Assembly (NCBI RefSeq): GCF_014196625.1
Contig: NZ_JACIDZ010000002.1
Coordinates: 248,001 to 312,000, forward strand
Reading direction: 5' to 3'
Length of the DNA: 64,000 nucleotides
Source: Martelella radicis
Lineage (GTDB): Bacteria; Pseudomonadota; Alphaproteobacteria; Rhizobiales; Rhizobiaceae
The position numbers and the translations under genes are program-made. The notes under the pieces are model-generated. The model ran no database searches. It worked only from the letters and a program-made list of their open reading frames with translations, and was not told where the DNA came from. This document shows positions 47,116-57,921 of the stretch, in pieces. Position 1 is the stretch's first letter. Every line of letters starts with the position of its first letter.

Positions 47116-48297
47116 ATGTCCGTGGATACGCTGACGATCACAAGCGTGCATGAGGTGCTGAAATGCGGCGGCCTGCGCCCCGCAGCGCGCGCATTGCATC
47201 GTCCGCCGGCCAGCATGGCAGCCGCCGTCGGTCGGATGGAGGACGAACTCGCCACGCCGCTGGTGCAGAAGGCCGGATCGCGCCTGTCGCTGACGCTTGA
47301 GGGACGGCGGCTGATGCCGGATATCGCGCTTGCGGCAGGCACGGCCCGTGCCCTTGGGGAGCTTGCGGCTGTCGACGCCGCGCGAAGGGCGAAGCTGTCG
47401 GTGAGCTTCCTCACGCTCTCCCGCTTCTCGCAGGTGGCGCGCTCGGGCAGCATCCGACGCGCCGCGCGCGAGATCGGCATCGGCCAGCCGCAGCTTTCCC
47501 GCCAGATTTCCGCCTTCGAGACGGACATGAACCGGACGCTCTTTGCCCGAAGCGCCGAGGGCATTGACCTGACGCCCGCCGGCCAGCAGGTGCTCGCGCT
47601 TGCCGAGACGCTCGAGGAAGTGTGGAAACGCCTGACCAAGAGCGCGGCCCGCCAATTCCGGCGCACGGTCTCCACCTGCCACCTGGGCTCGGTGATCCCG
47701 CTCGGCTACGAGAGCAACACGGCGCGCTCCCTCGCCCGGCTTTCCGCCCGCTGGCTCGAGCAGCGGCCCGGCGCGCCGCTGTTCATCTCGTCCACCACGG
47801 CGGATGAACTGATGCGCGGCCTGCAGGGCGGCACCTATGACGTGGCGCTGCTGGACACCGAGGCGATCCCGGACAATTTCGAGCGCCGAGCGATCTCGCG
47901 CTCGCGCCTTACCATCGTCGGCCCGCGCCGGCTGATCGAAACTAGCGGCGGGGACGTCGCCAATCTGGTTCTGACCCGCCCGGTCGCGGTGCCGAGCCTC
48001 AAGAGCGGGCTCAGGCAAAAGGCCGACGCGCTTTTCGCCGAGAAGCTGAGCGAGGCCGAACGAGCAGCCATGCGCATCGTTGAGGTCGATTCCCTGCCGA
48101 TCATCGTCAACCTCGTCATCGAGCACGACTTTGTCGCCGTGCTGCCGGAGGCCGCCTTTCTTTCCATGGCCGCCCCGATCGGCAGCATTCCGCTTGCGGA
48201 TCGTTTCAGCCTCACCCTCTCCCTGGTCTGGCCGCCGACAACGGCCGCCGCCCGCCAGGCAAGCCGCATCCTGGAGGTTTTGCCGGCGATCGACTGA
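47116..48297 (+). CDS. LysR-type regulator with two tandem HTH domains
   Basis: A 393-residue transcription factor, about 90 residues longer than normal LysR proteins. Two winged-HTH LysR domains stand in tandem: residues 8-67 (RPAARALHRPPASMAAAVGRME) and 98-160 (GSIRRAAREIGIGQPQLSRQISAFE, with the more canonical spelling). A periplasmic-binding-like effector domain at about 185-385 follows. It is divergent from, and probably controls, the ergothioneine operon, responding to the substrate or thiourocanate (inference). Confidence 0.88.
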   Translation: MSVDTLTITSVHEVLKCGGLRPAARALHRPPASMAAAVGRMEDELATPLVQKAGSRLSLTLEGRRLMPDIALAAGTARALGELAAVDAARRAKLSVSFLTLSRFSQVARSGSIRRAAREIGIGQPQLSRQISAFETDMNRTLFARSAEGIDLTPAGQQVLALAETLEEVWKRLTKSAARQFRRTVSTCHLGSVIPLGYESNTARSLARLSARWLEQRPGAPLFISSTTADELMRGLQGGTYDVALLDTEAIPDNFERRAISRSRLTIVGPRRLIETSGGDVANLVLTRPVAVPSLKSGLRQKADALFAEKLSEAERAAMRIVEVDSLPIIVNLVIEHDFVAVLPEAAFLSMAAPIGSIPLADRFSLTLSLVWPPTTAAARQASRILEVLPAID

Positions 48298-48397
48298 CGG
48301 GGGCGCGGCTTCGGATACCTTTTTGAGGAACATCAGGCCTGCCCGGAGGGTTTCTGCTTAAGGCAAATCTTCCCCGTCAACCAAGAGGAGGTCCATG

Positions 48398-48856
48398 ATG
48401 AGCCTGTTCAAAGTTCCCCACAAATCCTGGGTCGTCGTCTGCGACGGTTCGCGGGCGCTGTTTCTGGAAAATGGCGGCAATGCCGAGATCCTGAATCTCA
48501 GGGTGGAAGAGCGCTTCGCCCACGACGACGCGCCCTCGCGCGATATAGGCACCGACAAGCCCGGCCGCTCCCATTCCTCGGTCGGCAGCGGTCGCAGCGC
48601 CATGGAGGAAACCGACTGGCATGAACAGGCGGAGCAGGAATTTGTCAAACGGGTGGCCGAGCGCCTCAACGCCCTCGTCTATGACAAGACGATCGAGGAC
48701 TACGTCCTGATCGCCCCGCCGGCGGCAATCGGTGCAATCCGCCCCCATCTCAAGTCCGAGACAAGCGGGGCAATGCGCGAAGAAATCCAGAAGGAACTCG
48801 CCAACCAGTCGGTCGCCGATATCGAGAAGCACCTGACCAAATTGCGGGCCGCCTGA
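48398..48856 (+). CDS. Host-attachment family protein
   Basis: A 152-residue protein of the family annotated as required for attachment to host cells (Pfam Host_attach, related to archaeal release-factor-1-like RNase folds). KSWVVVCDGSRALFLENGG at the start and LIAPPAAIGAIRPHL in the second half are family motifs. AGGAGG six nt upstream favours the second of two ATGs (48398). It is monocistronic; function not established. Confidence 0.85.
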   Translation: MSLFKVPHKSWVVVCDGSRALFLENGGNAEILNLRVEERFAHDDAPSRDIGTDKPGRSHSSVGSGRSAMEETDWHEQAEQEFVKRVAERLNALVYDKTIEDYVLIAPPAAIGAIRPHLKSETSGAMREEIQKELANQSVADIEKHLTKLRAA

Positions 48857-49093
48857 GCCCGGATCGGTAGTTGACGCGGGGCGGCGTTCGTCGCGCCCGG
48901 CCCGCGCAACTGCCGTCAGCGACCGAAGCTTCCGCGAAGATGCCAAAACGCCAGCTCTGGGTCGAAATGATTGATATCGATCATCTTTTGATCGCATGAA
49001 AACATTTTCTGGCAAAAAGTACGCACAAAATCTTGCATTTCTGAATCCAATGGTTCATTTTTTCTGAAACGAGATTCCGTACGGGAGGACGGA

Positions 49094-49879
49094 ATGGCGG
49101 AGTTGCACCGGCACCAGAAAATCCTGGCCCTGCTTGCTGAGCACCCCTTTCTCTCGGTCACCGAACTGACCGATGCGACAGGCGTGTCCGCGGCAACTGT
49201 CCGGCGCGATATCGACAAGCTCGAAAAGGCCGGCTTCGGCCAGCGCGTGCATGGCGGCATCGCGGCTGAAAAAGGCCACCACGCCCGCCGTGCCGTCCCT
49301 CTTCCCTTCATGGAAAACCGCGACATCGCCGTGGCGCAGAAGCGCGCGATCGCCGCCGCCGCCTCGACGCTCGTGCGCGACGGGACCTCGATCATCATCC
49401 ATGGCGGCTCGACCTGTTTTCACTTCGGCATGGCGATTGCCCGGCGCAATCTCAGGGTCTTCACCCATTCCATGCCGCTTGCCGCCTATCTCGCCGAATT
49501 CGGCGAATGCCAGCTAACCATTGGCGGCGGCGACCTGCATCGCGAGCCCGGCATCGTCTACGACCGGTTTTCCGATGAGCGCGCCTTCTATGCCTCGCAA
49601 TTCTTCGTCGGCGCGCTCGGCATCGAGAGGCAGGGGCTGATGGAGACAAACCCGCTGCTGGTTCAGCTAACCCGCGACATGGCCGCCTTCGCTAACGAGA
49701 TCATCGTGCTCGTCGACAGCCGAAAATTTGCCGAACGGACATCGACGCTGTCCCTGCCCTTTGCGCAGATCCGCAAGCTGGTGACCGATGACGGGCTTGC
49801 CGATGCCGATGCCCGCATGCTCGAGGAGGAAGGCGTCGACTATATCGTCGCCGCGCGAAAGGGAGAGACCGACGCATGA
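49094..49879 (+). CDS. DeoR-family transcriptional regulator
   Basis: A 261-residue repressor. N-terminal DeoR HTH (about 5-55; [25 protein letters not shown], then RVHGGI) and a C-terminal sugar-phosphate-binding DeoRC domain ([26 protein letters not shown]). It overlaps the following ABC ATPase gene by 4 nt, so it controls its own operon. GGGAGGA supports the ATG. Confidence 0.92.
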   Translation: MAELHRHQKILALLAEHPFLSVTELTDATGVSAATVRRDIDKLEKAGFGQRVHGGIAAEKGHHARRAVPLPFMENRDIAVAQKRAIAAAASTLVRDGTSIIIHGGSTCFHFGMAIARRNLRVFTHSMPLAAYLAEFGECQLTIGGGDLHREPGIVYDRFSDERAFYASQFFVGALGIERQGLMETNPLLVQLTRDMAAFANEIIVLVDSRKFAERTSTLSLPFAQIRKLVTDDGLADADARMLEEEGVDYIVAARKGETDA

Positions 49880-51405
49880 CAGAGACCTCACGCCCGGTTC
49901 TGGAAATGGAAGGGATTTCAAAGACCTTCGGGTCAGTGAAGGCCCTTGAGGATGTTGCGATCACCGCCCATGGCGGCGAGGTGCACGCGCTGATGGGCGA
50001 AAACGGCGCCGGCAAATCGACCCTGATGAAGATCCTCTCCGGCGCCTATACGCCGGACAAGGGCGGCACCATCCTGGTCGGCGGCAAGTCTGTACCGGAA
50101 GGCAACCCGAAGGCGGCCAAGGCCATGGGCGTTGCCGTGATCTACCAGGAGCTGTCGCTCGCGCCCAATCTGACGGTCGCCGAAAACGTGTTCCTCGGCA
50201 ATGAGCGCGCGCGCTCCGGCATCGTCAACCGCGCGGAGATGCGTTCGCGCACCGCGCCGCTGCTGAAGCGTCTCGGCGTCGACTTCTCGCCCTCGACAGT
50301 GGTCGGCAGCCTTTCGCTCGGGGAGCGCCAGCTTGTCGAGATCGCCCGCGCCATGTCCACCAATGCCCGGATCATCGTCATGGACGAGCCGACGACGTCG
50401 CTGTCGAGCCGCGAGACCGAACGCCTGTTCGAGGTGATCGCCGCGCTCAAGGCCGACGGCATTGCCATCATCTACATCTCGCACCGCATGGAGGAGGTCT
50501 ATCGCCTTGCCGACCGCTGCTCGGTGCTGCGCGACGGCAAGTATATCGGCACGCTTGACCGTGACGAGCTGAGCGCCGAACGGCTGATCTCGATGATGGT
50601 CGGTCGCGAGCTCTCGACCTTCTACAAGAAGGAGCATGTCGAGCGCGACGAAAGCGCCGAAACCGTCCTCGAGGTGCGCAATATGAGCGCCGGCCGCAAG
50701 GTGCGCGATTGCTCCTTTTCCGTCCGGCGCGGCGAGGTGCTTGGCGTCTCCGGCCTTGTCGGCTCCGGCCGCACCGAACTTGCCCGGCTGATCTACGGCG
50801 CAGACAAGGCGACATCCGGCACGGTGATGCTCGAAGGCCGGGAAGTAACCCCGCAAAGCCCGAGCGCCGCGCTTGACGCCGGCATCGTCTATCTGACGGA
50901 AGACCGAAAGCAGCTCGGCCTGTTCCTCGACATGACGATTGCCGACAACATCAACATCTGCGTCATGGGCGAGGATTCGGGACCCGCCGGCACGCGCAAT
51001 TTCAAGGCGGCGCGCAAGCGGGCGCGCACCGAGTTCGAGAAACTGTCGATCCGCGCGCCATCACCCTTCGTCAATGTCGGCTCGCTGTCGGGCGGCAACC
51101 AGCAGAAGGTGCTGCTCGGCCGCCTTCTGGAAGTGAAGCCCAAGGTGATCATTCTCGACGAGCCGACCCGCGGCGTCGATGTCGGCGCGAAATCCGAAAT
51201 CTACCGGCTGATCGATGAACTGGCCCGCCAGGGCCTCGCTGTGGTGATGATCTCCAGCGAACTGCCGGAAATCATCAATGTCGCCGACCGCGTCATCGTG
51301 ATGCGCGAGGGCGAGATCGCCGGCGAAGTGAAATCGTCGGACGGCGCGGCGATCGAACAGGAAGCAATCATGCGGCTTTCCACGGGAACCAAAGCCGCGG
51401 CATGA
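49876..51405 (+). CDS. Sugar ABC transporter ATP-binding protein (RbsA family)
   Basis: A 509-residue ATPase with two fused ABC domains, as in RbsA/MglA. The first has Walker [10 protein letters not shown] and [15 protein letters not shown]. The second has a degenerate Walker A-like GLVGSGRTE and [13 protein letters not shown] with [18 protein letters not shown]. It energises import of a monosaccharide or polyol, identity unknown. Confidence 0.95.
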   Translation: MTETSRPVLEMEGISKTFGSVKALEDVAITAHGGEVHALMGENGAGKSTLMKILSGAYTPDKGGTILVGGKSVPEGNPKAAKAMGVAVIYQELSLAPNLTVAENVFLGNERARSGIVNRAEMRSRTAPLLKRLGVDFSPSTVVGSLSLGERQLVEIARAMSTNARIIVMDEPTTSLSSRETERLFEVIAALKADGIAIIYISHRMEEVYRLADRCSVLRDGKYIGTLDRDELSAERLISMMVGRELSTFYKKEHVERDESAETVLEVRNMSAGRKVRDCSFSVRRGEVLGVSGLVGSGRTELARLIYGADKATSGTVMLEGREVTPQSPSAALDAGIVYLTEDRKQLGLFLDMTIADNINICVMGEDSGPAGTRNFKAARKRARTEFEKLSIRAPSPFVNVGSLSGGNQQKVLLGRLLEVKPKVIILDEPTRGVDVGAKSEIYRLIDELARQGLAVVMISSELPEIINVADRVIVMREGEIAGEVKSSDGAAIEQEAIMRLSTGTKAAA

Positions 51406-51438
51406 CAACCGGCGCTTGAGAGCCGAGGGAGGAAATTC

Positions 51439-52422
51439 ATGAGTGAAGCGCAGAAGGGGGCGGCAAACGGCCGGTCCTATCAGGTTGGTACACTGATCAA
51501 GACGCTCGGCATGTTGCCTGTGCTGATCCTGCTGGCGATCGGATTCCAGCTTCTGACCGGCAAGTTTCTGGGCGTCAACAATCTGTCGATCGTGATGCAG
51601 CAGGCCTCGATCAACATCGTGCTGGCCGCGGGCATGACCTTCGTCATCCTGACCGGCGGCATCGACCTGTCGGTCGGCTCCATCCTTGCGGCATCCGCCA
51701 TGGCGGCGGTGATGTTCTCGCTCAATCCGGCGCTCGGCTGGATCGGCGTACCGGCGGGGCTGGCGCTCGGTCTCGTCTTCGGCCTTGCCAATGGCGCGCT
51801 GGTCGCCTTCCTGCGATTACCGCCCTTCATCGTCACGCTCGGGTCGCTGACGGCGGTGCGCGGCGTGGCCCGGCTGATGGGCAATGACACGACCGTGTTC
51901 AACGCGGACCTGCCATTCGCGGTGATCGGCAACGGCGCGATCCTCGGCGTGCCGATCCTCGCCATCATCGCCCTTCTGGTCATCCTGATTTCCTGGTTCG
52001 TGCTGCGCCGCACGGTGCTCGGCACCTGGATCTATGCCGTCGGCGGCAACCAGGAGGCTGCCCGGCTGACCGGCATCAAGGTGCCGCTCGTCCTCTTGTT
52101 CGTCTACGGCGTCTCCGGCCTGATGGCCGGGCTTGGCGGCGTCATGTCGGCGGCCAGGCTTTATGCGGCCAACGGCCTGCAACTCGGACAATCCTATGAG
52201 CTCGACGCAATCGCCGCCGTCATTCTGGGCGGTACCAGTTTCGTTGGCGGCGTCGGCTCGATCTGGGGCACGCTGATCGGTGCGCTGATCATCGCAGTCC
52301 TGTCGAACGGCCTGATCCTGACGGGGACGTCGGACATCTGGCAGTTCATCATCAAGGGCCTTGTCATTATCGCTGCCGTAACCCTCGACCGCTTCCGCGG
52401 CAAGGGTTCCGACAGGACGTAA
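51439..52422 (+). CDS. Sugar ABC transporter permease (RbsC family)
   Basis: A 327-residue permease with about eight to nine membrane segments. The family segments ILTGGIDLSVGS, PPFIVTLGSL and GGTSFVGGVGSIWGTLIGALI are present. GGGAGGAAA precedes the ATG, 33 nt after the ATPase gene. Confidence 0.94.
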   Translation: MSEAQKGAANGRSYQVGTLIKTLGMLPVLILLAIGFQLLTGKFLGVNNLSIVMQQASINIVLAAGMTFVILTGGIDLSVGSILAASAMAAVMFSLNPALGWIGVPAGLALGLVFGLANGALVAFLRLPPFIVTLGSLTAVRGVARLMGNDTTVFNADLPFAVIGNGAILGVPILAIIALLVILISWFVLRRTVLGTWIYAVGGNQEAARLTGIKVPLVLLFVYGVSGLMAGLGGVMSAARLYAANGLQLGQSYELDAIAAVILGGTSFVGGVGSIWGTLIGALIIAVLSNGLILTGTSDIWQFIIKGLVIIAAVTLDRFRGKGSDRT

Positions 52423-52467
52423 AGCCCTTCATTCACGCATGAAACGCAAAAACGCGGAGGAGCAACC

Positions 52468-53418
52468 ATGCATATTTCGAAGAAACTTCTTCTTGGCGCG
52501 GCAGCCGCTATCGCCATGACGGCGACCGGCGCGCAGGCGCAGGACAAGGAACTGAACAGTATCGGCATTTCCGTCGGCCTGCTCGGCAACCCGTTCTTCG
52601 TCGCCACGATCAAGGGTATCGAAGACCGCGCCCGCGACATCAATCCCGATGTCGAGATCACATCGGTCTCTGCCGATTACGACCTCAACAAACAGGTCAG
52701 CCAGATCGACAACTTCATCGCCAAGGGCGTCGACATCATCATGCTGAACGCCGTTGACGACACGGCGATCGCGCCTGCCGTCAACCGCGCCAAGAATGCC
52801 GGCATCACCATTGCCGCCTTCGACGTTTCCGCGCCGGGCGCCGACGTGACGGTGATGACCGACAATATCGCCGCCGGCCAGAAGGCCTGCCAGTACATCG
52901 TCGACGCCCTGAACGGCGAAGGCAATGTCGCCATCATCAAGGGCCCGTCCTCCTCCTCGCTCAACGACCGTTTCGACGGCTGCATGGAAGTGTTCGAGGC
53001 CAATGACGGCATCAATGTCGTTTCCAACGACCAGAACGGCCTGGCCGCGCGCGAGGGCGGCATGAACGTGATGCAGGGTCTGCTGACCCGCTTCTCCGAT
53101 CTCGACGCGGTCTTCGGCGCCAACGACCCGATGGCGCTCGGCGCCCAGCTTGCCGCCAAACAGCTCGGCCGCACCGACATCATCATCACCGGTGTCGACG
53201 GCGCTCCGGATACGGAAAAGTCGCTGAAGGATCCGAACTCGCTGCTGAAGGCATCCGCGTCCCAGGACCCTTACGTCATGGCCGGCGAGGCGCTTGAGCT
53301 TGGCTACAAGTTCTATCAGGGCGAGGAAATCGAGGAGACCACCGTGCTGCTCGAGCCGGAACTGATCACGGCGGACAATATCGATGAGTATCAGGGCTGG
53401 ACGGCTGTTCGCGACTGA
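52468..53418 (+). CDS. Sugar ABC transporter substrate-binding protein (RbsB family)
   Basis: A 316-residue periplasmic protein. Signal peptide about 1-24 (AQA before QDKEL). Type I periplasmic-binding fold: GISVGLLGNPFFVATIKGIEDRA, FIAKGVDIIMLNAVD, FGANDPMALGA and ITGVDGAPDT. The ligand is not evident; no catabolic gene follows. A terminator ends the operon at 53444. Confidence 0.94.
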   Translation: MHISKKLLLGAAAAIAMTATGAQAQDKELNSIGISVGLLGNPFFVATIKGIEDRARDINPDVEITSVSADYDLNKQVSQIDNFIAKGVDIIMLNAVDDTAIAPAVNRAKNAGITIAAFDVSAPGADVTVMTDNIAAGQKACQYIVDALNGEGNVAIIKGPSSSSLNDRFDGCMEVFEANDGINVVSNDQNGLAAREGGMNVMQGLLTRFSDLDAVFGANDPMALGAQLAAKQLGRTDIIITGVDGAPDTEKSLKDPNSLLKASASQDPYVMAGEALELGYKFYQGEEIEETTVLLEPELITADNIDEYQGWTAVRD

Positions 53419-53443
53419 TCGGAAGCGATCTTGAACAATGAGC

Positions 53444-53474
53444 AAGGCGCGGCGGTTTCCCGTCGCGCCTTTTC
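53444..53474 (+). terminator. Terminator after the sugar ABC operon
   Basis: 11-bp stem AAGGCGCGGCG/CGTCGCGCCTT (one G-T pair), 6-nt loop, then TTTTC-like run. Confidence 0.8.
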
Positions 53475-53603
53475 GGTGCCCGCCCATCCCTTGATGCGCG
53501 TCAAGGTGGAGATTTCGCCCTGCCCTACACTGGACTTCGGCCGGTTTGCCGGTAAAGTCGCCGCGTGCAAAAAGCCGGCGGGGGCCGCACTGCGGGAGAG
53601 ACC

Positions 53604-54347
53604 ATGCAGGGCCAGGAAGCAGTCAGGAACGACGACAGAGAACGTGCGCCGATCTTTTCCGCGCGCGGCATATCGAAGGTCTATACAAGCGGCGAAGTCG
53701 AGGTCAAAGCGCTCGCCGGCGTCGACCTCGATCTCTTCGCCGGCGAGATGGTGGTGCTGCTCGGGCCGTCCGGCAGCGGCAAATCGACGCTTCTCAACAT
53801 TGTCGGCGGGCTCGACCGGGCATCGTCCGGTACGGTCCGGTTCCGCGATGAAATGATTTCCGACTATCCGGAATGGAAGCTGACGCGCTATCGCCGCGCC
53901 CATGTCGGCTTCGTCTTCCAGTTCTACAATCTGATCCCGAGCCTGACGGCGCGCGAGAACGTGGCGCTGGTCGGGGCGATCTCGAAAAACCCGATGCCGC
54001 CGGAAGAGGCGCTGGAAATGGTCGGGCTGAAACAGCGGATGGACCATTTTCCGGCCCAGATGTCGGGCGGCGAGCAGCAGCGCGTCGCCATTGCCCGCGC
54101 GATCGCCAAGCGGCCGGAGGTGCTCTTCTGCGACGAGCCGACCGGCGCGCTCGATTCGAAGACCGGCATTCTCGTGCTCGAGGTGCTCTGCCGCATCAAT
54201 GAGGAGCTCGGCGCCACCGTCGCCATCATCACCCACAATGCCGATATCCGCAGGATCGCCCACCGTGTCATCACCTTCCGCGACGGCAAGATCGAGGGCA
54301 CGGAGATCAACCAGGAGCGCCTGAACCCGGCGGAGATCCAATGGTAG
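53604..54347 (+). CDS. MacB/LolD-type ABC transporter ATP-binding protein
   Basis: A 247-residue ATPase: Walker [39 protein letters not shown], Walker [13 protein letters not shown] and ITHN. The MacB/LolD family drives lipoprotein or substrate extrusion with FtsX-type permeases. GGGAGAG supports the ATG at 53604. It overlaps the permease gene by 7 nt. Confidence 0.92.
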   Translation: MQGQEAVRNDDRERAPIFSARGISKVYTSGEVEVKALAGVDLDLFAGEMVVLLGPSGSGKSTLLNIVGGLDRASSGTVRFRDEMISDYPEWKLTRYRRAHVGFVFQFYNLIPSLTARENVALVGAISKNPMPPEEALEMVGLKQRMDHFPAQMSGGEQQRVAIARAIAKRPEVLFCDEPTGALDSKTGILVLEVLCRINEELGATVAIITHNADIRRIAHRVITFRDGKIEGTEINQERLNPAEIQW

Positions 54348-56704
54348 CGATCCTCGACCGCAAGCTTCTGCGCGACGTGCGGCGTCTCTGGGCGCAGCTT
54401 CTGGCGGTGGCGCTGGTGCTGGCCTGCGGCGTGGCGGTGCTGATCATGGCGGTCGGCGTCTACCGCTCGCTGATCGAGACCCGCGACACCTTCTACGACC
54501 GCTACGGCTTTGCCGACGTGTTCGCCAGCGTCACCCGCGCGCCCGACCGGCTGGCCGACGAGATCCGCACGATCGACGGGGTTCTGCGCGCCGATTTCCG
54601 GGTGGTCAAACCGGCCATTCTCGACATTGTCGGCATGGAGGCGCCCGCCGCCGCCACGGTGATTTCGACGCCCGACAGCGGCGAGCCGCTGTTGAACCGC
54701 GCCTATATCCGCGCCGGCCGGCTGCCCGACCCGAACCGTGTGGGCGAAGTCGCTGTGTCGGAGAACTTTGCCAAGGCGCATGGCTTTCAGTCGGGCGACC
54801 ATTTCGAGGCGCTGATGGACGGCAAGAAGCGCCGGCTGACGATCACTGCAATCGTGCTCTCGCCCGAATATGTCTATGCCATCGGCCCCGGCGACATGGT
54901 GCCGGACAATTCGCGCTACGGCATTCTCTACATGCCGGAAAGCGTGCTCGACGGCATTTTCGACATGGACGGCGCGTTCAACGACGTGGCGCTGAAGCTT
55001 GGACGCAATGCCAATGAGGACGCGGTGATCGAACGCCTCGACCACCTGCTTTCCCCCTATGGCGGCGTCGGCGCCTATGGCCGCGACAGGCAGATTTCGA
55101 ACGCCTTCGTCGATAGCGAACTGACACAGCTGAAGGCCATGGCGGGGGTCTTGCCGCCGATCTTCCTCGGCGTTGCCGCCTTCCTCGTCAACATGGTCCT
55201 GTCGCGTATGATCGCGCTGGAGCGCGAGCAGATCGGCCTGTTGAAGGCACTCGGTTTTTCAAGCGGCGCAATCGCCGCGCACTATATCAAGCTCACTCTG
55301 GTGATCGTCGTCATCGGCACGGCCATCGGCTTCGCGCTCGGCAGTTGGTGGGGCGTGGCGATGACCAGGCTCTACGTGCGCTTCTACACCTTTCCCTTCC
55401 TGGTGTTCGCCTGGAGCCCGGATGTCTATCTGCTCGCGGGAAGCGTTGCCGCGGCCGCCGCGCTGATCGGCGCGGCACGCGTGATCTACAGCGCCGCGAG
55501 CCTGCCGGCCGCCGTTGCCATGCGCCCGCCCGAACCGGTGCGCTATCGCCAGCTTTCCCTCGGCTTTCGCCTGCCGCGCCTTCTCTCCGAACTGACGGTG
55601 ATGGCGCTGCGCAACATTACCCGCTTTCCCCTGCGCGCCACCATGACCGTGATCGGCATCGCCATGCCGGTGGCGCTTCTGACGGTCGGCTGGTCCACCT
55701 CCAATTCGATGGATGCAATGATCCGGGCGATCTTCTTTGATACCCAACGCCAGGATGCAACAGTCAGCTTCACCGATGCGCTGGCGCCGGAGGCGCTTGT
55801 CTCGCTCACCCGCCTGCCCGGGGTAATGCGCGCGGAAGGATTTCGCGCCGAACCGGTGATCCTGCGTAACGGCTATCGGGAGAAACATCTGTCGATCAGC
55901 AGCGCCTCGGATCTGGACGATCTTTCGCGCGTTGTCGATGCCGACGCCGTGCAGCTCTCGATCCCGCCCGAGGGGCTGATGATCAGCGAGCGGGTGGCCG
56001 AAACGCTCGGTCTTGCCACGGGCGACATGGCGGAGGTCGAGCTCGTGACCCGCAACCATCGTCTGGTGCGCGTGCCGGTCACTTCGGTGGTCCAGAGTTT
56101 CCTTGGCCTTGCCGTCTACATGGACGGCAAGGCCCTCGACCACATGATCGGAGACGGTGACCGCGTTTCGGGCGCCAACATCGCCGTCGATGAAACCCGG
56201 CTTGCATCGTTCTACGGCGCGGTGAAGGACACGCCGCGGATTGCCGGCGTGGCGCTCAACCGGCTGTCGCTGGAGAATTTCCGCAAGACCATGCGGGAGA
56301 ACATCGACATCATGTCGACCATCTATATCTCGCTCGCCGCCGTCATCACCTTCGGCGTCGTCTACAATTCAGCGCGCATCCTTCTGTCCGAACGCGGCCG
56401 TGAACTGGCAAGCCTCAGGGTGCTTGGGTTCTCCCGCGCGGAGGTCTCGCAGGTGCTGCTGGTGGAAATCGCGGCGCTGATCACGCTCGCCCAGCCGATC
56501 GGCTGGTATCTCGGCTATTTCTTCGCCAAGCTGGTGATTTCGGGGTTCTCGAGCGACCTTTTCACCATTCCGTTCGTCGTCGATCTCGACAGCTATGCGC
56601 GCGCGTCGCTGGTGGTCGTCATCGCCGGCCTTTTGTCCGCGCTGGTCGTGCGCCGGCGGATCGACCGGTTCGATCTCGTCGAAGTGCTGAAAACGAGGGA
56701 GTAA
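54341..56704 (+). CDS. FtsX-family ABC transporter permease
   Basis: A 787-residue permease with two FtsX domains (cores about 270-390 and 665-780), each with an adjacent large extracytoplasmic domain. A first membrane helix lies at 15-40 and another begins the second half near 430. Part of a MacB-like tripartite export complex with the ATPase before and adaptor after. Substrate unknown. Confidence 0.9.
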   Translation: MVAILDRKLLRDVRRLWAQLLAVALVLACGVAVLIMAVGVYRSLIETRDTFYDRYGFADVFASVTRAPDRLADEIRTIDGVLRADFRVVKPAILDIVGMEAPAAATVISTPDSGEPLLNRAYIRAGRLPDPNRVGEVAVSENFAKAHGFQSGDHFEALMDGKKRRLTITAIVLSPEYVYAIGPGDMVPDNSRYGILYMPESVLDGIFDMDGAFNDVALKLGRNANEDAVIERLDHLLSPYGGVGAYGRDRQISNAFVDSELTQLKAMAGVLPPIFLGVAAFLVNMVLSRMIALEREQIGLLKALGFSSGAIAAHYIKLTLVIVVIGTAIGFALGSWWGVAMTRLYVRFYTFPFLVFAWSPDVYLLAGSVAAAAALIGAARVIYSAASLPAAVAMRPPEPVRYRQLSLGFRLPRLLSELTVMALRNITRFPLRATMTVIGIAMPVALLTVGWSTSNSMDAMIRAIFFDTQRQDATVSFTDALAPEALVSLTRLPGVMRAEGFRAEPVILRNGYREKHLSISSASDLDDLSRVVDADAVQLSIPPEGLMISERVAETLGLATGDMAEVELVTRNHRLVRVPVTSVVQSFLGLAVYMDGKALDHMIGDGDRVSGANIAVDETRLASFYGAVKDTPRIAGVALNRLSLENFRKTMRENIDIMSTIYISLAAVITFGVVYNSARILLSERGRELASLRVLGFSRAEVSQVLLVEIAALITLAQPIGWYLGYFFAKLVISGFSSDLFTIPFVVDLDSYARASLVVVIAGLLSALVVRRRIDRFDLVEVLKTRE

Positions 56705-56708
56705 CCCA

Positions 56709-57914
56709 ATGGGAAAGTGGATCAGGAGAGGCCTTCTCGCCATCGTGGTGCTCGCCGTGATCGGCGGATTCTATCTCGCCATGCGCGAAAAGCCGGTGGC
56801 CGTCGACGTGACGACGATCGCGTCCGGGCCGATGGAAGTCTCCATCCTGCAGGAGGGCAAGACGCGGGTGAAGGACATCTACACCATCCACACGCCGATT
56901 GCCGGGCAGATGCTGCGCACCCGCTTTGACGAGGGCGATGCGGTGAAGGCGGGGACAAGCGTCGTTGCCCGCATCCTGCCATCCCAGTCAGCCCTTCTCG
57001 ATCCGCGCACGCGCGACGAATTGCGCGCCGCACAGGACGCGGCAAAGGTGGCGGTCGCGATCGCGGAAGCCGAGCGGCTGAAAGCCTCTGCCAGTCTCGA
57101 ACAGGCCGAAGACCAGCTCAGGCGCTACCGCAATCTCAGCCAGCGCGACACGATCTCAGAGATGGAGTTGCAGCAGGCCGTCACCGCTGTCGAAGTCGCA
57201 AAGGCACAGCTCAATGCGGCGGAGGCCACCGTTTCGCTGCGCAAGGCCGAGCTCAAGGCCGCGGAGGCGCGCCTCTCGGAACCGCGCGCGGCGCTTCTGG
57301 CGGAAGAAGAGGATTGCTGCATCGACCTCACCGCGCCCGCCGACGGCGTCATCCTCGACATCTACGCCCGCAGCGCCCAGCCGGTCGCCATCGGCGCCAA
57401 GATTGCCGATATCGGCGATCCTCATAATCTGGAGGCGGTCGTCGATCTGCTCTCGACCGACGCGGTCCACATCCATGCGGGAACAACGGCCGAAATCGTC
57501 GATTGGGGCGGGGATCCGGTCGCAGCGACGGTGCGCCGGGTTGAGCCGGCGGCCTATGAAAAGGTCTCCGCGCTCGGCATTTCCGAACAGCGGGTCGATG
57601 CGATCCTGGATTTCGAAAGCATCCCGGAAGGGCTCGGCAACGCTTTTCGCGTCTATGCCCGTCTGGTGATCTGGCAGGCGGACGATGTCAAGCAGGTGCC
57701 GATTGCCGCGCTGTTCCGCTCAGGAAACGACTGGCAGGCCTTCGTGATCGACGGCGACAGGGCCGTGATCAACACCGTGGAGATCGGGCGGATGAATGAT
57801 GAGGTCGCCGAGGTGACGAGCGGGCTTGAAGTCGGCGACCAGGTGGTGCTGCACCCAAGCGACACGATCTCGGACGGCTCCCCGATCACGCTCAGGCGCG
57901 TCGAGGCTCCGTAA
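56709..57914 (+). CDS. HlyD/RND-type periplasmic adaptor protein
   Basis: A 401-residue membrane-fusion protein. Membrane anchor at about 6-24, biotinyl-lipoyl-like halves (TIHTPIAGQMLRTRF and LTAPADGVILDIYA) flanking a long coiled-coil hairpin (about 105-200), then a beta-barrel. It couples the ABC exporter to the outer membrane or periplasm. It lies 4 nt after the permease gene and ends 7 nt before the convergent RpiR gene. Confidence 0.9.
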   Translation: MGKWIRRGLLAIVVLAVIGGFYLAMREKPVAVDVTTIASGPMEVSILQEGKTRVKDIYTIHTPIAGQMLRTRFDEGDAVKAGTSVVARILPSQSALLDPRTRDELRAAQDAAKVAVAIAEAERLKASASLEQAEDQLRRYRNLSQRDTISEMELQQAVTAVEVAKAQLNAAEATVSLRKAELKAAEARLSEPRAALLAEEEDCCIDLTAPADGVILDIYARSAQPVAIGAKIADIGDPHNLEAVVDLLSTDAVHIHAGTTAEIVDWGGDPVAATVRRVEPAAYEKVSALGISEQRVDAILDFESIPEGLGNAFRVYARLVIWQADDVKQVPIAALFRSGNDWQAFVIDGDRAVINTVEIGRMNDEVAEVTSGLEVGDQVVLHPSDTISDGSPITLRRVEAP

Positions 57915-57921
57915 GAAGCGC

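Noticed and set aside
48857-49093. DeoR operator (GATCA-N5-TGATC near 48980-48996)
   Set aside because: Arms are short and common by chance; no second copy was found.
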